Assembly: GCA_944325345.1 (NCBI GenBank)
Contig: CALUZV010000029.1
Span: 1-42,304, forward strand
Length of the DNA: 42,304 nucleotides
Source of the DNA: an uncultured Parabacteroides sp.
Lineage (GTDB): Bacteria; Bacteroidota; Bacteroidia; Bacteroidales; Tannerellaceae
Reading direction: 5' to 3'
Shown one piece after another: positions 1 to 8,918 of this stretch. The notes beneath the pieces were generated by a model. It saw only the letters and a program-made list of their open reading frames with translations. It was not told the DNA's origin and did no database searches. The translations under genes and the position numbers were made by a program. Every line of letters begins with the position of its first letter. Positions within the stretch are counted from its first letter, which is position 1.

Positions 1-125
1 CGGTACACCAATTTTCTACTCTGACACGTAAAAGTAGGTTTTCGGTACACCAATTTTCTACTCTGACACGTAAAAGTAGGTTTTCGGTACACCAATTTTC
101 TACTCTGACACGTAAAAGTGGCTTT
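1..125. repeat. 42-bp tandem repeat, about three copies, cut by the window edge
   Basis: Units begin at 1, 43 and 85 with an exact period of 42 bp. The first two are identical and the third diverges from about 120. Each holds a short dyad, CTACT and AGTAG, on either side of ACACG. The array lies upstream of the GH92 gene and probably continues left of the window. Units are directly adjacent with no unique spacers, so it is not CRISPR. Function is unknown. Confidence 0.9.
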
Positions 126-140
126 CAAGTGCACTTGAAA
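123..140. promoter_or_regulatory. Perfect 18-bp palindrome upstream of the mannosidase operon
   Basis: TTTCAAGTGCACTTGAAA is a perfect palindrome about 70 bp before the GH92 start and directly after the 42-bp array. Position and symmetry would suit an operator for a dimeric regulator. It could equally be a relative of the neighbouring repeats. No clear TAnnTTTG box was found between it and the start codon. Confidence 0.35.
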
Positions 141-210
141 CCCCAAAATCCGTGTCATCCGCGTAATCCGCGTCAAAAAATAGTATATAACAACTTAAAC
201 ACATATCGAT

Positions 211-2553
211 ATGAACTTAAAATGGATTCCCCTCTGCGCCCTTGGCTGTTTAGCGCTATCCTGCCAAGCCCCAGAGGAACAAAAAGAGCAAGAATCGCTC
301 ATTCAGTATGTTGAGCCACGGATAGGTACCGCCCATTGCCGCTGGTTCCATTTTACACCGGGCGCACGTCCCTTCGGACTGGCCAAGCCTGCCCCTTCGA
401 CGAACGGAAGTTTGGGCAACAAGTCTGGTTGGGAAGCTACGGGCTATGATTATCGGGACAAAAGCATCGAGGGCTTCCCTTGCTTACATGAATTTCAGGT
501 CGGAGGTATCTCGCTGATGCCTACGACGGGCGAATTGATTACTTTCCCCGGCTTGCCAACCGACTCCGTGAAGCAAGGGTACCGTTCGAGTTTCCAAAGA
601 ACAAATGAAATCGCGACGGCGGGATATTATTCCGTGCTCTTGGACGATTATCAGGTTCGGGCAGAGCTGACGGCAACGAATCGCGTGGCTTTCCAACGCT
701 ACAATTTCCCTGCCGGCGAGACGAATCACGTGCTTTTCGACATCGGAAACCGTCAAGGGGAGAGCGGAGCGGTGAAAGATGCCTTCGTAACCTATACCGA
801 GGACGGTCATGTGGAAGGTTGGGTCATCACCGAACCGGAATACGTCAAGAAATACCAACCCGGCGAGACCGTTACCCTGTTCTTCTCCGCTACGATGGAC
901 AAAACGCCTGCCGAATATGGCACTTTCGTAGGCAAAGTGGCTAAAAAAGGGGAAAAAGAAAGTCAAGGTGTCGGCTCAGGGATGTATTTTACGTTCCAGA
1001 TGGACAAACCGGAAGCGGTTACGGCTAAAATCGGCCTTTCTTATACCTCTATTGAAAACGCACGCCTCAATTTGGAGACCGAGGCGAAGGATTTGACGTT
1101 CGACGAGGCTAAAATGCAGGCGCAGAATGCGTGGGAAGACTACTTGGGACGTATTCGCGTGGAAACGGACAATCAAGACGACAAGGTGAAATTCTATACC
1201 GGACTTTACCATGCCCTCTTGGGACGCGGTTTGGCCAGTGATGTGAACGGGAATTACCCGAAGCACGACGGGAGCATCGGTCAGTTGCCGATGGAGAACG
1301 GAAAACCCAAGTATAATCTCTACAATACGGACGCGATTTGGGGCGGACAATGGAACTTGTCCCAACTTTGGACGCTGGTTTACCCGGAATATATGTCGGA
1401 TTATATCAGCAGCCACTTGCAAGTGTATCAAGATGCCGGTTGGCTGGCTGATGGAATCGCCAATAGCAAATATGTATCGGGTGTGGGGACAAATTTGATT
1501 AGCACGGTGATTGCCGGAGCTTATCAGTGTGGAATCCGGGACTTCGATACGAAGCTCGCATTCGAGGCTTGCCTGAAAAATGAGCTGGATGGAGAGAACC
1601 GTCCGCTCGGCGCGGGAAAAGTAGATACGGATCAGTTTGTCGAGTATGGCTATGTACCTCATCTGGAAGAAGGAAGCGGACCGGACGAAGCCTTTATGTT
1701 CTCTGCGTCGCATACGTTGGAGTATTCGTATAGTGCATGGGCCGTTGCACAATGGGCAAAGTCGATTAACGACCCGTCGTATGACCAGTTGATGGACTTG
1801 TCGAAGGGTTGGGAGCGACTTTACGACCCCTCTACGAACTTCATTCGGCCGAAACTGAAGAACGGAGAGTTTATCGCGCACTTCAATCCGATGCAAGTGT
1901 GGCGTGGATTCCAGGAAGGGAATGCTTGGCAATATACTTTCTATGTGCCACACGATGTTCCGACACTCGTAAGTAAGGTTGGAGCCGATGTGTTCAATGC
2001 TCGGTTGGATAGCATCTTCACGGTATCACAGAAATTAATCTTTTCCGGAGGTCAGGAAGTCGGCGCATTCGCCGGGTTGCAGACTTTGTATAATCAGGGA
2101 AACCAGCCATGCCTGCATATTTCTTGGTTATTTAATGAATCAGGCCGTCCGTCGCTGACGCAGAAATGGGTTCGCGCCATTTTGAATGAATTCTACGGGA
2201 CGGAAGGTATTCACGGCTACGGATATGGACAGGATGAAGACCAGGGGCAACTTGGTGCTTGGTATGTTATCTCCTCGATGGGCTTGTTCGATGTCAAAGG
2301 TTTGACAGATAGCAATCCGTCGTTCAGTCTGGGTGCTCCGTTGTTCGATAAGATAACCATCCAACTGAACAAGGAGTATTATCCGGGCGAAGAAATCGTC
2401 ATCACGACGCAAGGGAAAGATAACGATTCCTACGTACAGGAATACAAGTGGAATGGCGAAGTTTTGCACGACGTACATATCCCATTCAAGGATTTGGTGA
2501 AGGGTGGCCAGTTGGATATCACCATGGACAAGGCAACGAAAGACGTTTACTAA
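211..2553 (+). CDS. GH92 family alpha-mannosidase, lipoprotein
   Basis: The 780-aa product has the length and plan of a Bacteroidetes GH92 exo-alpha-mannosidase. It starts with a short hydrophobic signal and a lipobox (LALSC, Cys18), so it should be lipid-anchored. The acidic stretch after the Cys is compatible with surface export, which is inference. Family signatures include EGNAWQYTFYVPHD near residue 569, where the catalytic acid Glu of GH92 lies, and GQLGAWYVISSMGLFDV near the C-terminus. The usual NEP substrate-binding motif reads GNQP, so linkage specificity may differ from the common alpha-1,2 enzymes. It is first in an operon; the permease start follows its stop after 1 nt. Family assignment is firm, exact substrate is not. 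Confidence 0.92.
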   Translation: MNLKWIPLCALGCLALSCQAPEEQKEQESLIQYVEPRIGTAHCRWFHFTPGARPFGLAKPAPSTNGSLGNKSGWEATGYDYRDKSIEGFPCLHEFQVGGISLMPTTGELITFPGLPTDSVKQGYRSSFQRTNEIATAGYYSVLLDDYQVRAELTATNRVAFQRYNFPAGETNHVLFDIGNRQGESGAVKDAFVTYTEDGHVEGWVITEPEYVKKYQPGETVTLFFSATMDKTPAEYGTFVGKVAKKGEKESQGVGSGMYFTFQMDKPEAVTAKIGLSYTSIENARLNLETEAKDLTFDEAKMQAQNAWEDYLGRIRVETDNQDDKVKFYTGLYHALLGRGLASDVNGNYPKHDGSIGQLPMENGKPKYNLYNTDAIWGGQWNLSQLWTLVYPEYMSDYISSHLQVYQDAGWLADGIANSKYVSGVGTNLISTVIAGAYQCGIRDFDTKLAFEACLKNELDGENRPLGAGKVDTDQFVEYGYVPHLEEGSGPDEAFMFSASHTLEYSYSAWAVAQWAKSINDPSYDQLMDLSKGWERLYDPSTNFIRPKLKNGEFIAHFNPMQVWRGFQEGNAWQYTFYVPHDVPTLVSKVGADVFNARLDSIFTVSQKLIFSGGQEVGAFAGLQTLYNQGNQPCLHISWLFNESGRPSLTQKWVRAILNEFYGTEGIHGYGYGQDEDQGQLGAWYVISSMGLFDVKGLTDSNPSFSLGAPLFDKITIQLNKEYYPGEEIVITTQGKDNDSYVQEYKWNGEVLHDVHIPFKDLVKGGQLDITMDKATKDVY

Positions 2554-2554
2554 G

Positions 2555-3703
2555 ATGGAAAAAGGAATAAGGAAGGTTATCTTCCCCATTTTGTTTGGCT
2601 TCTTCGTCATGGGGTTCGTCGATGTCGTCGGCATCGCGACGAACTACGTGAAAAATGATTTCGGCCTGTCGGATACGATGGCGAATCTGATTCCGATGAT
2701 GGTGTTCTTGTGGTTTGCGATATTCTCGATACCTACGGGAATGCTGATGCGGAAGATTGGGCGGCGGAATACCGTCGCCCTCGCGATGCTGATTACGACC
2801 GGGGCGATGATATTGCCTTTGATTGGTTATAACTTCACGTTGGTGTTGATAGCCTTTGCTTTGCTCGGCATCGGGAATACGATTTTGCAAGTATCCTTGA
2901 ATCCGATGGTGGCAGCGGTTGTCAGTCCGGATAAAACGACCAGCGTGCTGACGTTGGGACAGTTCCTGAAGGCTGTGTCGTCGTTCTTGGGACCGTTGAT
3001 TGCCGTTGCCGCCGCGAGTTATTTGGGGAATTGGAAAGGAATCTTCGCGATTTATGCGCTGATTACCCTTGTTTCCCTGTTCTGGCTAATATCGACGGTG
3101 CGGGAAGAAGTTACGGATGGCGGGGAGACGACTTCGTTCGGTGCGATTGCCTCGCTTTTGAAGGATAAATACATTTTGGCGTTGTTCGGTGGCATCTTGT
3201 TCGTCGTGGGTATTGATGTCGGACTGAATACAACCATCCCGAAACTCTTGATGGACAAATGCCAGATTGCGTTGGAGGAAGCCGGACTGGGGACAAGCCT
3301 ATATTTCTCGGCAAAAACTATCGGGACATTCCTGGGAGCCTTCTTGCTGGCGCGGTTATCGGCTCAGAAGTTCTTCTTCCATAGTATGTGGATAGCTATT
3401 GTCGCTTTCATGGTCCTGTTGGCCTCGAATAACTTGGCGGTGATGCTGACTATGATTGTGATTGTCGGTTTGACTTGCGCGAATGTCTTTTCCATCCTCT
3501 TCTCCTACGCGTTGCAACACCGGGCGGAGTTGGACAACGAGATTTCGGCATTAATGATTATGGGCGTCTCCGGCGGAGCACTCATCACCCCGTTGATGGG
3601 ATTGCTGGCAGACCAATTCGGACAGGTGGCGGGGATGTCGCTCCTCTTGGTAGGCATTCTCTACCTCTTAGCTTGTAGTAAATTATTCATCAAAAACAAA
3701 TAA
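2555..3703 (+). CDS. MFS sugar permease (FucP/GluP-like)
   Basis: The product is 382 aa with about 12 hydrophobic segments and the MFS loop signature GMLMRKIGRR between helices 2 and 3. It belongs to the major facilitator branch that imports monosaccharides with protons across the inner membrane. Start: ATG 2555 lies 1 nt after the GH92 stop, which gives a normal MFS N-terminus (MEKGIRKVIFPILFGFF). An ATG at 2504 would add 17 unrelated residues encoded within the GH92 gene. Between two mannosidase genes, it most likely imports mannose or a small mannoside; this is inferred from context. GH38 starts 3 nt downstream of its stop. Confidence 0.88.
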   Translation: MEKGIRKVIFPILFGFFVMGFVDVVGIATNYVKNDFGLSDTMANLIPMMVFLWFAIFSIPTGMLMRKIGRRNTVALAMLITTGAMILPLIGYNFTLVLIAFALLGIGNTILQVSLNPMVAAVVSPDKTTSVLTLGQFLKAVSSFLGPLIAVAAASYLGNWKGIFAIYALITLVSLFWLISTVREEVTDGGETTSFGAIASLLKDKYILALFGGILFVVGIDVGLNTTIPKLLMDKCQIALEEAGLGTSLYFSAKTIGTFLGAFLLARLSAQKFFFHSMWIAIVAFMVLLASNNLAVMLTMIVIVGLTCANVFSILFSYALQHRAELDNEISALMIMGVSGGALITPLMGLLADQFGQVAGMSLLLVGILYLLACSKLFIKNK

Positions 3704-3706
3704 ATC

Positions 3707-6589
3707 ATGAAGTTCAGAAGTTTGATTCTTTTGTGTGCCATGTTGGGAGCCACATGGTTCACTTACGCTGCGGATGATTCGCCGACTATCGAGACGAAGG
3801 TCTATCCGGCAGTGTACAAAAGCAAAAGCGGACCCACGCAACGGGTTTGGATTACGATAAATCATTCGGGGAAGCCGGCCTCGGCTACACTCCGCTTGGA
3901 AAGTCAGAGTCAAAAGGTAAAATTGGCTGAAGGCGAAAACCGTTTTTACTTTGACGTTCCCGTCGTAAACGCACCGACAAAGATGCACTTTGCCGTGAGC
4001 GGCGCGCATAGCTTTTCGCAGGACATAACGGTGGAACCTGCCCGCCACTGGCAAATGAATATGGTGCAACATACGCACACGGACATCGGTTATACCCGTT
4101 CGCAGATGGAAATCTTGGCAGAGCAGCTTCGCTATATCGATTATGCCTTGGATTATTGCGATGCCACGGACGACTATCCCGATGCCGCCAAGTTCAGATG
4201 GACGTGCGAAATCTCCTGGGCGGTCAGTGAATACTTGAAATGCCGTCCGGCGGAACAGATTGCCCGTCTGAAACAGCGCGTCAAGGAGGGTCGCATCGAG
4301 TTGGCGGCTATGTATCTGAATTTCGACGAGCTGCCCGACGAGCAGACCTTGGCTTCTTCGCTTTATCCTATCAAACAGTTCCGCGAAGCTGGTTTGAAGA
4401 CGGAATTGGCGATGCAAGACGATGTGAATGGTATCGGCTGGTGCTTCAGCGAGTATTTTGCGGATGCGGGAGTCAAATATCTGAATATGGGTACTCACGG
4501 ACACCGTGCCTTGATTTGTTTCGACAAGCCGACGGTCTTCTGGTGGGAATCTCCGTCCGGGAAAAAGATGCTGGCTTATCGCGCCGAGCATTACCACCAA
4601 GGGAATTTCTTCGGTATCCATACGGACAACTTCGAGCAGTTCGAAGAACGCGTCTTGACATATCTCGGCGAGTTGGAGGCCAAGAATTATCCCTACGATA
4701 TCTGCGCCGCCCAGCATTCGGGCTATCTTACGGACAACGCTCCTCCTTCGACCAAGAGTTGCGAGATGGTAAAGCGTTGGAATGAGAAGTATGAGTGGCC
4801 TAAGTTGCGTACTGCCGTCGCTACGGAATTTATCAAAACGGTCGAAAAGGAATATCCCGACAAGATTGAAACGATCCGTGGCGCCTGGCCGGATTGGTGG
4901 ACGGACGGTTTTGCCTCCGGTGCCCGCGAGGCGGCTATTTCCCGCGTAACGCATTCCAATATCATTGCCAATCAAGCGGGTTTGGGTTTTGCAAAAATGT
5001 TGGGTGCCCGGTTGCCAAAAGGTATCAATGAGGATATCGACGGCATCAACAATGCCTTATTGTTCTACGACGAGCATACCTTCGGTCATAGCGAGAGTGT
5101 CCGCAATCCTTACGGACTGGAAACGTGGGAGCAGCGTTCCCTGAAGCAATCTTACGCTTGGGAGGCTTACCGTTACACGGGCTTATTGGGCGAAACGACG
5201 ATGGGATTGTTGCAGAGCTTTGTGCCGAAAGCGAATCGCCCTTCGATTGCAGTCTTCAATACGTTGAACTGGACGTATAGCGGTATCGCCAAGATGTATA
5301 TCGACCACGAATTGCTGCCTAAGGAAAAAGCTTTCCGCATCGTGGATATCAACGGGAATGTCATCCCGGCGCAACCCGGCGAGAGCCGTTCGGACGGAAC
5401 ATATTGGTATTTGTATTGCAAGGATGTCCCTGCTTTGGGTTATGCTCAATACTTTATCGAGGTATCGGACGAGGCGCGGCCTGAAATCGTAACCGCAGAC
5501 AAGTTGGAGAATACCCGGGTGGAAAATCAGTGGTACCAAATCGACTTCAACCGCTCGAAGGGTACTATCCGCCAGCTGTTCGACAAGGATTTGAAGCAAA
5601 ATCTGCTTACGGAGAATGCCGAATGGGAGATGGGCGAGTTTATTTACGAAATTATCGACAGCCGTCATCCGATGGAACGCTATACTGCCCCGCGATTCCT
5701 CCGCCGCAGACCGGAAAAGATTCGTTTCGAGAAATTCGAGAAGGGCGATATCTGGGATACCTACCGTTTCCGGGGTGAAACAGTCGCCGGTCGCGAGCCG
5801 AACAATCTAATGGTGGAATTCCGGGTTTACAACGTGGAAAAGAAAATCGAAGTGGTTTATCGCCTGCGCAAGAAGGCCGTTACCGACCCTGAGGCGGTCT
5901 ATATCGCTTTCCCGTATGAGGTGGAAAACGGCAAAATCCATCTCGACGTCCCCGGCGGCAACATCGAGGCCGGTGTGGACCAAATCAAGGGTTCGTCCAA
6001 CGACTGGTACACGGTGCAAAACTTTGCGACAGCCCGAAACGGCAACTCGCAGGTTGTCATGGGCAGTCAGGAGATTCCTTTGATGCAGTTCGGGGCTATT
6101 AATACGGGTCGTTACAAGGCGGGAGCGGTTCCCCAGACTACCAATATGTATTCCTGGCCGATGAACAATTATTGGGTAACCAACTTCAATGCCGACCAGA
6201 TGGGCGAATTGCAGTGGAGCTACTTCATCACGTCTTCCGAGGATAATTCGACGGCTTTTGCCACCCAGTTTGCTTGGGAAAACCGCATTCCTTTCCTGAC
6301 GCGCGTTTTGCAAGCCAACGAAGACTCGAAAGAACAACTGGCTCCGGCTTCGATATTGAAGATTGTTCCTGAAAATCTCCTGCTGGTCAATATGCGACCG
6401 GTCGAAGGTGAAAATGCGGTCATGTTGCAACTCCGCGAGATAAACGGAAAGCCGGCGACCTTCGCGGCTACGTCGGATAAGATTGCTATCCGGCAAATTC
6501 AGGAGTGCGATGTTGTAGGCGACCCGATTGCCAACGCGAGCCTCGATTTCGCGCCTTGGGAAAATAAATTTATCAAGATTAGTTGGTAA
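3707..6589 (+). CDS. Secreted GH38 alpha-mannosidase
   Basis: The 960-aa protein has a cleavable signal peptide (roughly residues 1-21, ending FTYAA). The GH38 catalytic domain carries the zinc-binding motif HTHTDIGY at residues 122-129 and a probable nucleophile region QDDVNGIGW around Asp238/239. The C-terminal half looks like the beta-sandwich domains that complete GH38 enzymes. GH38 enzymes are retaining, metal-dependent alpha-mannosidases. A periplasmic GH38 following a GH92 lipoprotein and a permease fits stepwise trimming of mannosides or N-glycans. It ends 16 nt before a strong terminator. Large open frames on the opposite strand (such as 3683-4975) are composition shadows. Confidence 0.9.
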   Translation: MKFRSLILLCAMLGATWFTYAADDSPTIETKVYPAVYKSKSGPTQRVWITINHSGKPASATLRLESQSQKVKLAEGENRFYFDVPVVNAPTKMHFAVSGAHSFSQDITVEPARHWQMNMVQHTHTDIGYTRSQMEILAEQLRYIDYALDYCDATDDYPDAAKFRWTCEISWAVSEYLKCRPAEQIARLKQRVKEGRIELAAMYLNFDELPDEQTLASSLYPIKQFREAGLKTELAMQDDVNGIGWCFSEYFADAGVKYLNMGTHGHRALICFDKPTVFWWESPSGKKMLAYRAEHYHQGNFFGIHTDNFEQFEERVLTYLGELEAKNYPYDICAAQHSGYLTDNAPPSTKSCEMVKRWNEKYEWPKLRTAVATEFIKTVEKEYPDKIETIRGAWPDWWTDGFASGAREAAISRVTHSNIIANQAGLGFAKMLGARLPKGINEDIDGINNALLFYDEHTFGHSESVRNPYGLETWEQRSLKQSYAWEAYRYTGLLGETTMGLLQSFVPKANRPSIAVFNTLNWTYSGIAKMYIDHELLPKEKAFRIVDINGNVIPAQPGESRSDGTYWYLYCKDVPALGYAQYFIEVSDEARPEIVTADKLENTRVENQWYQIDFNRSKGTIRQLFDKDLKQNLLTENAEWEMGEFIYEIIDSRHPMERYTAPRFLRRRPEKIRFEKFEKGDIWDTYRFRGETVAGREPNNLMVEFRVYNVEKKIEVVYRLRKKAVTDPEAVYIAFPYEVENGKIHLDVPGGNIEAGVDQIKGSSNDWYTVQNFATARNGNSQVVMGSQEIPLMQFGAINTGRYKAGAVPQTTNMYSWPMNNYWVTNFNADQMGELQWSYFITSSEDNSTAFATQFAWENRIPFLTRVLQANEDSKEQLAPASILKIVPENLLLVNMRPVEGENAVMLQLREINGKPATFAATSDKIAIRQIQECDVVGDPIANASLDFAPWENKFIKISW

Positions 6590-6605
6590 AGCGGCAACGC
6601 AGCAG

Positions 6606-6655
6606 CTCTGATGTGGCTGTGAACCGGCGTTCACAGCAGCATCAGAGTTTTTTTT
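6606..6655 (+). terminator. Rho-independent terminator of the mannosidase operon
   Basis: A long imperfect hairpin (CTCTGATG...GCTGTGAAC, loop CGGC, then GTTCACAGC...CATCAGAG) is followed at once by a run of eight T. It begins 16 nt after the GH38 stop and should end the GH92-MFS-GH38 transcript. Confidence 0.9.
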
Positions 6656-6850
6656 GTGCCTGGGGACGCCGTCCCTAACAGCACGGGAAAATTTTTGTAC
6701 CTGGGGACGCCGTCCCTAACAACACGGGAAAATTTTTGTATCCGGGGACGCCATCCCTAACAGCACGGGAAAATTTTTGTGCCCGGGGACGCCGTCCCTA
6801 ACTACGCGGGAAAATTTTTGTACCCGGGGACGCCGTCCCTAACTACAAAA
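6656..6850. repeat. 41-bp tandem array, five copies, between convergent genes
   Basis: The GGGGACG core occurs at 6662, 6703, 6744, 6785 and 6826, an exact 41-bp period. Each unit has a small hairpin, GGGAC-GCC-GTCCC, and an A4T5 tract (GGGAAAATTTTTGT) about half a unit away. Copies differ by a few substitutions. The array fills the space between the GH38 terminator and the end of the convergent helicase gene. Short open frames across it are not credible genes. Confidence 0.92.
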
Positions 6851-6889
6851 ATCTTTCCGAGCCTCTTTTTTATATCAGAAAATAAAAAG

Positions 6890-8902
6890 TCAGGAGTTTT
6901 TTTTCTTGCGGCGGAGCAATTCGGCAATATCTTCGTGCCGTCCCGCCTGTTCCTCATCGCCGAGGGCACGGAAAGTTTCTGCCAGGTAATCGTGAGTCGC
7001 GGCGTGGTCCGGCTTCAGTTTAGAAGCGATTTGGAAATCCGACAATGCTTCATCATAATATTTTAGCTGGAGGCGGCATTTCCCCCGGTTGTAACGCGCC
7101 TTGAACGACTGCGGATTCAGCGCAATAGCCTTGTTGAAACAAACTTGCGCATCATAATCCTCGCCCAAATCGAGCAAAGTAACGCCTTTGCGCACCCATG
7201 CTTCCAGATAGTTCGGGTCGAGGGCCAACGCCTTGTCGAACGAGCGCAGGGCGGCCTGCGGGTCGTGGGCTTGGGTGATACATTCGTTTCCCATCAGGTA
7301 ATATTCGTGGGCATAGCCCTTCTGGACTTCGCGCATCGCGTGGAGTTCGCTTTGGAGGGCTTTGATAGTCTCCTTCTGCCGATTTATGATTTGAAGTTTC
7401 AGACGGAGGAGGCGCTGGATGGAAGGCTTCTCCAGCTCATTCCGTTTGCCGACGGCCTGGGCAAAAGCCTCGACCGCTTCGTCGAAACGGCCCCGCTTGA
7501 AGCTGTGGGCGGCACGGAAATATAAGAGTTCGGCCTCGCTGTCCTGCAACGATTGCTCGATAAGGCGGCGGTCGTTGAATTGCTGGCTGAAGGCGATGAT
7601 TTCCTTTCGGATGAAGATGTCGGAGGGAATGATACGGTTTTTCAGCACCAGTCCCTCGAGCGAAGTGCAACGGCTGAGGGCGACGTACGTCTGTCCACCG
7701 GCGAAGACACCTCCGGTCAAATCGACGACGACGCGGCTGAACGTAAGACCCTGACTCTTATGCACCGTGATAGCCCAGGCAAGACGGATGGGCAGTTGCT
7801 GGAAAGAGCCGATGATTTCCTCCTCAATGCACTTCTTCTCTTCGTTGTAACGGTATTTGTAATTGTTCCAGATGGTAGGCTCGACCAGATGTTCCTTGCC
7901 GTTCTCCAACAAGACATAGACGTGGCCCTCGTCGTCGATGCCGGAGACCATGCCGATGGTGCCGTTTACCCAACGCTTCTCCCGGTCGTTTTCGATGAAG
8001 ATGACTTGCGCCTGTTCTTTGATGGAAAGTTTCAGTTGGGTGGGCAAAGAAGACTCGGGGAACTCGCCCTCGATACGGCCGACGGAGACGTACTCCTTTC
8101 CCTCCAGTTCCGCCAGCTTCTTTTCGTTGATAAAATCCACTTGGTCGCGGCGGGTGGCGAGGGTGATGTACATATCTTCGTTTCGAGGCTCGAACTGGGG
8201 GAAATAGCGGGCGTTCAGGACGTCCAAGTCCCGGCGCTGGGCGGCATTGTTCCGAATCTTATCCAAGATAGAGATGAAGGTCTCGTCCTTCTGCCGATAG
8301 ACCTTGCGCAATTCGATAGGCACCAGATTTATCTCCTTGAAGACGCGGGCGGAGAAGAAAAAGGGGCTGGCGTAGAAGAGGCTCAGTATTTCTTTTTGGT
8401 CGGAGGGCACGACAGGCTCCAATTGGAAAACATCGCCGACGAAAAGCAACTGCTTCCCCCCGAAAGGCAAACGCATATTGTTGGAGAAGACGCGGAGGAT
8501 ACGGTCCACGCAATCGATGATGTCCGCCCGAACCATGGATATCTCATCGATGATAATCAATTCGACTTCAGCCAGGAGCTTGCGCCGTTCCTTGGTGTAT
8601 TTGAAGAAATCGAAGATGCGTCCCTTCGCCAAACTTAAATCCGGGTCGTCGGGAAGCATCGGACGGAAAGGGAGTTTGAAGAAGGAATGGAGCGTTACGC
8701 CTCCGGCATTGATAGCAGCAATTCCGGTCGGAGCCAAGACGACGAACTTCTTCTTTGTATGCTTACAGATATATTTAAGGAAGGTAGATTTCCCCGTTCC
8801 AGCTTTCCCGGTCAGGAAAACCGACTGGCGGGTACGGGTTATCAGTTGCAAGGCATCTTGGAACTCCTTATTATCGGTGTCTAAAACAAATTCGGCGGAC
8901 AT
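6890..8902 (-). CDS. Pif1/RecD-like helicase with C-terminal TPR repeats
   Basis: This 670-aa protein has a superfamily 1 helicase core: Walker A GKAGTGKS at residues 32-39, Walker B LIIIDE ending near residue 120, and the late UvrD_C_2-type motif WAITVHKSQGLTF. About 110 C-terminal residues form tetratricopeptide repeats (for example ALRSFDKALALDPNYLEAW). Pif1-type enzymes unwind DNA 5' to 3' and clear structured DNA; the TPRs suggest a protein partner. Start: ATG 8902 (MSAEFVLDTDNKEF) lies 16 nt after the upstream gene's stop. An in-frame ATG at 9046 would overlap that gene by over 100 nt and was rejected. It is probably co-transcribed with the SPOR gene. Confidence 0.88.
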   Translation of the reverse strand: MSAEFVLDTDNKEFQDALQLITRTRQSVFLTGKAGTGKSTFLKYICKHTKKKFVVLAPTGIAAINAGGVTLHSFFKLPFRPMLPDDPDLSLAKGRIFDFFKYTKERRKLLAEVELIIIDEISMVRADIIDCVDRILRVFSNNMRLPFGGKQLLFVGDVFQLEPVVPSDQKEILSLFYASPFFFSARVFKEINLVPIELRKVYRQKDETFISILDKIRNNAAQRRDLDVLNARYFPQFEPRNEDMYITLATRRDQVDFINEKKLAELEGKEYVSVGRIEGEFPESSLPTQLKLSIKEQAQVIFIENDREKRWVNGTIGMVSGIDDEGHVYVLLENGKEHLVEPTIWNNYKYRYNEEKKCIEEEIIGSFQQLPIRLAWAITVHKSQGLTFSRVVVDLTGGVFAGGQTYVALSRCTSLEGLVLKNRIIPSDIFIRKEIIAFSQQFNDRRLIEQSLQDSEAELLYFRAAHSFKRGRFDEAVEAFAQAVGKRNELEKPSIQRLLRLKLQIINRQKETIKALQSELHAMREVQKGYAHEYYLMGNECITQAHDPQAALRSFDKALALDPNYLEAWVRKGVTLLDLGEDYDAQVCFNKAIALNPQSFKARYNRGKCRLQLKYYDEALSDFQIASKLKPDHAATHDYLAETFRALGDEEQAGRHEDIAELLRRKKKNS

Positions 8903-8918
8903 GACATAGAGGGAAACG

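Noticed and set aside
3683..4975. 430-aa minus-strand open frame opposite GH38
   Set aside because: It lies fully antisense to a clear GH38 gene, has no domain, and arises from codon bias in the GC-rich coding strand. The same holds for 976-1953, 5807-6634 and 7553-8638.
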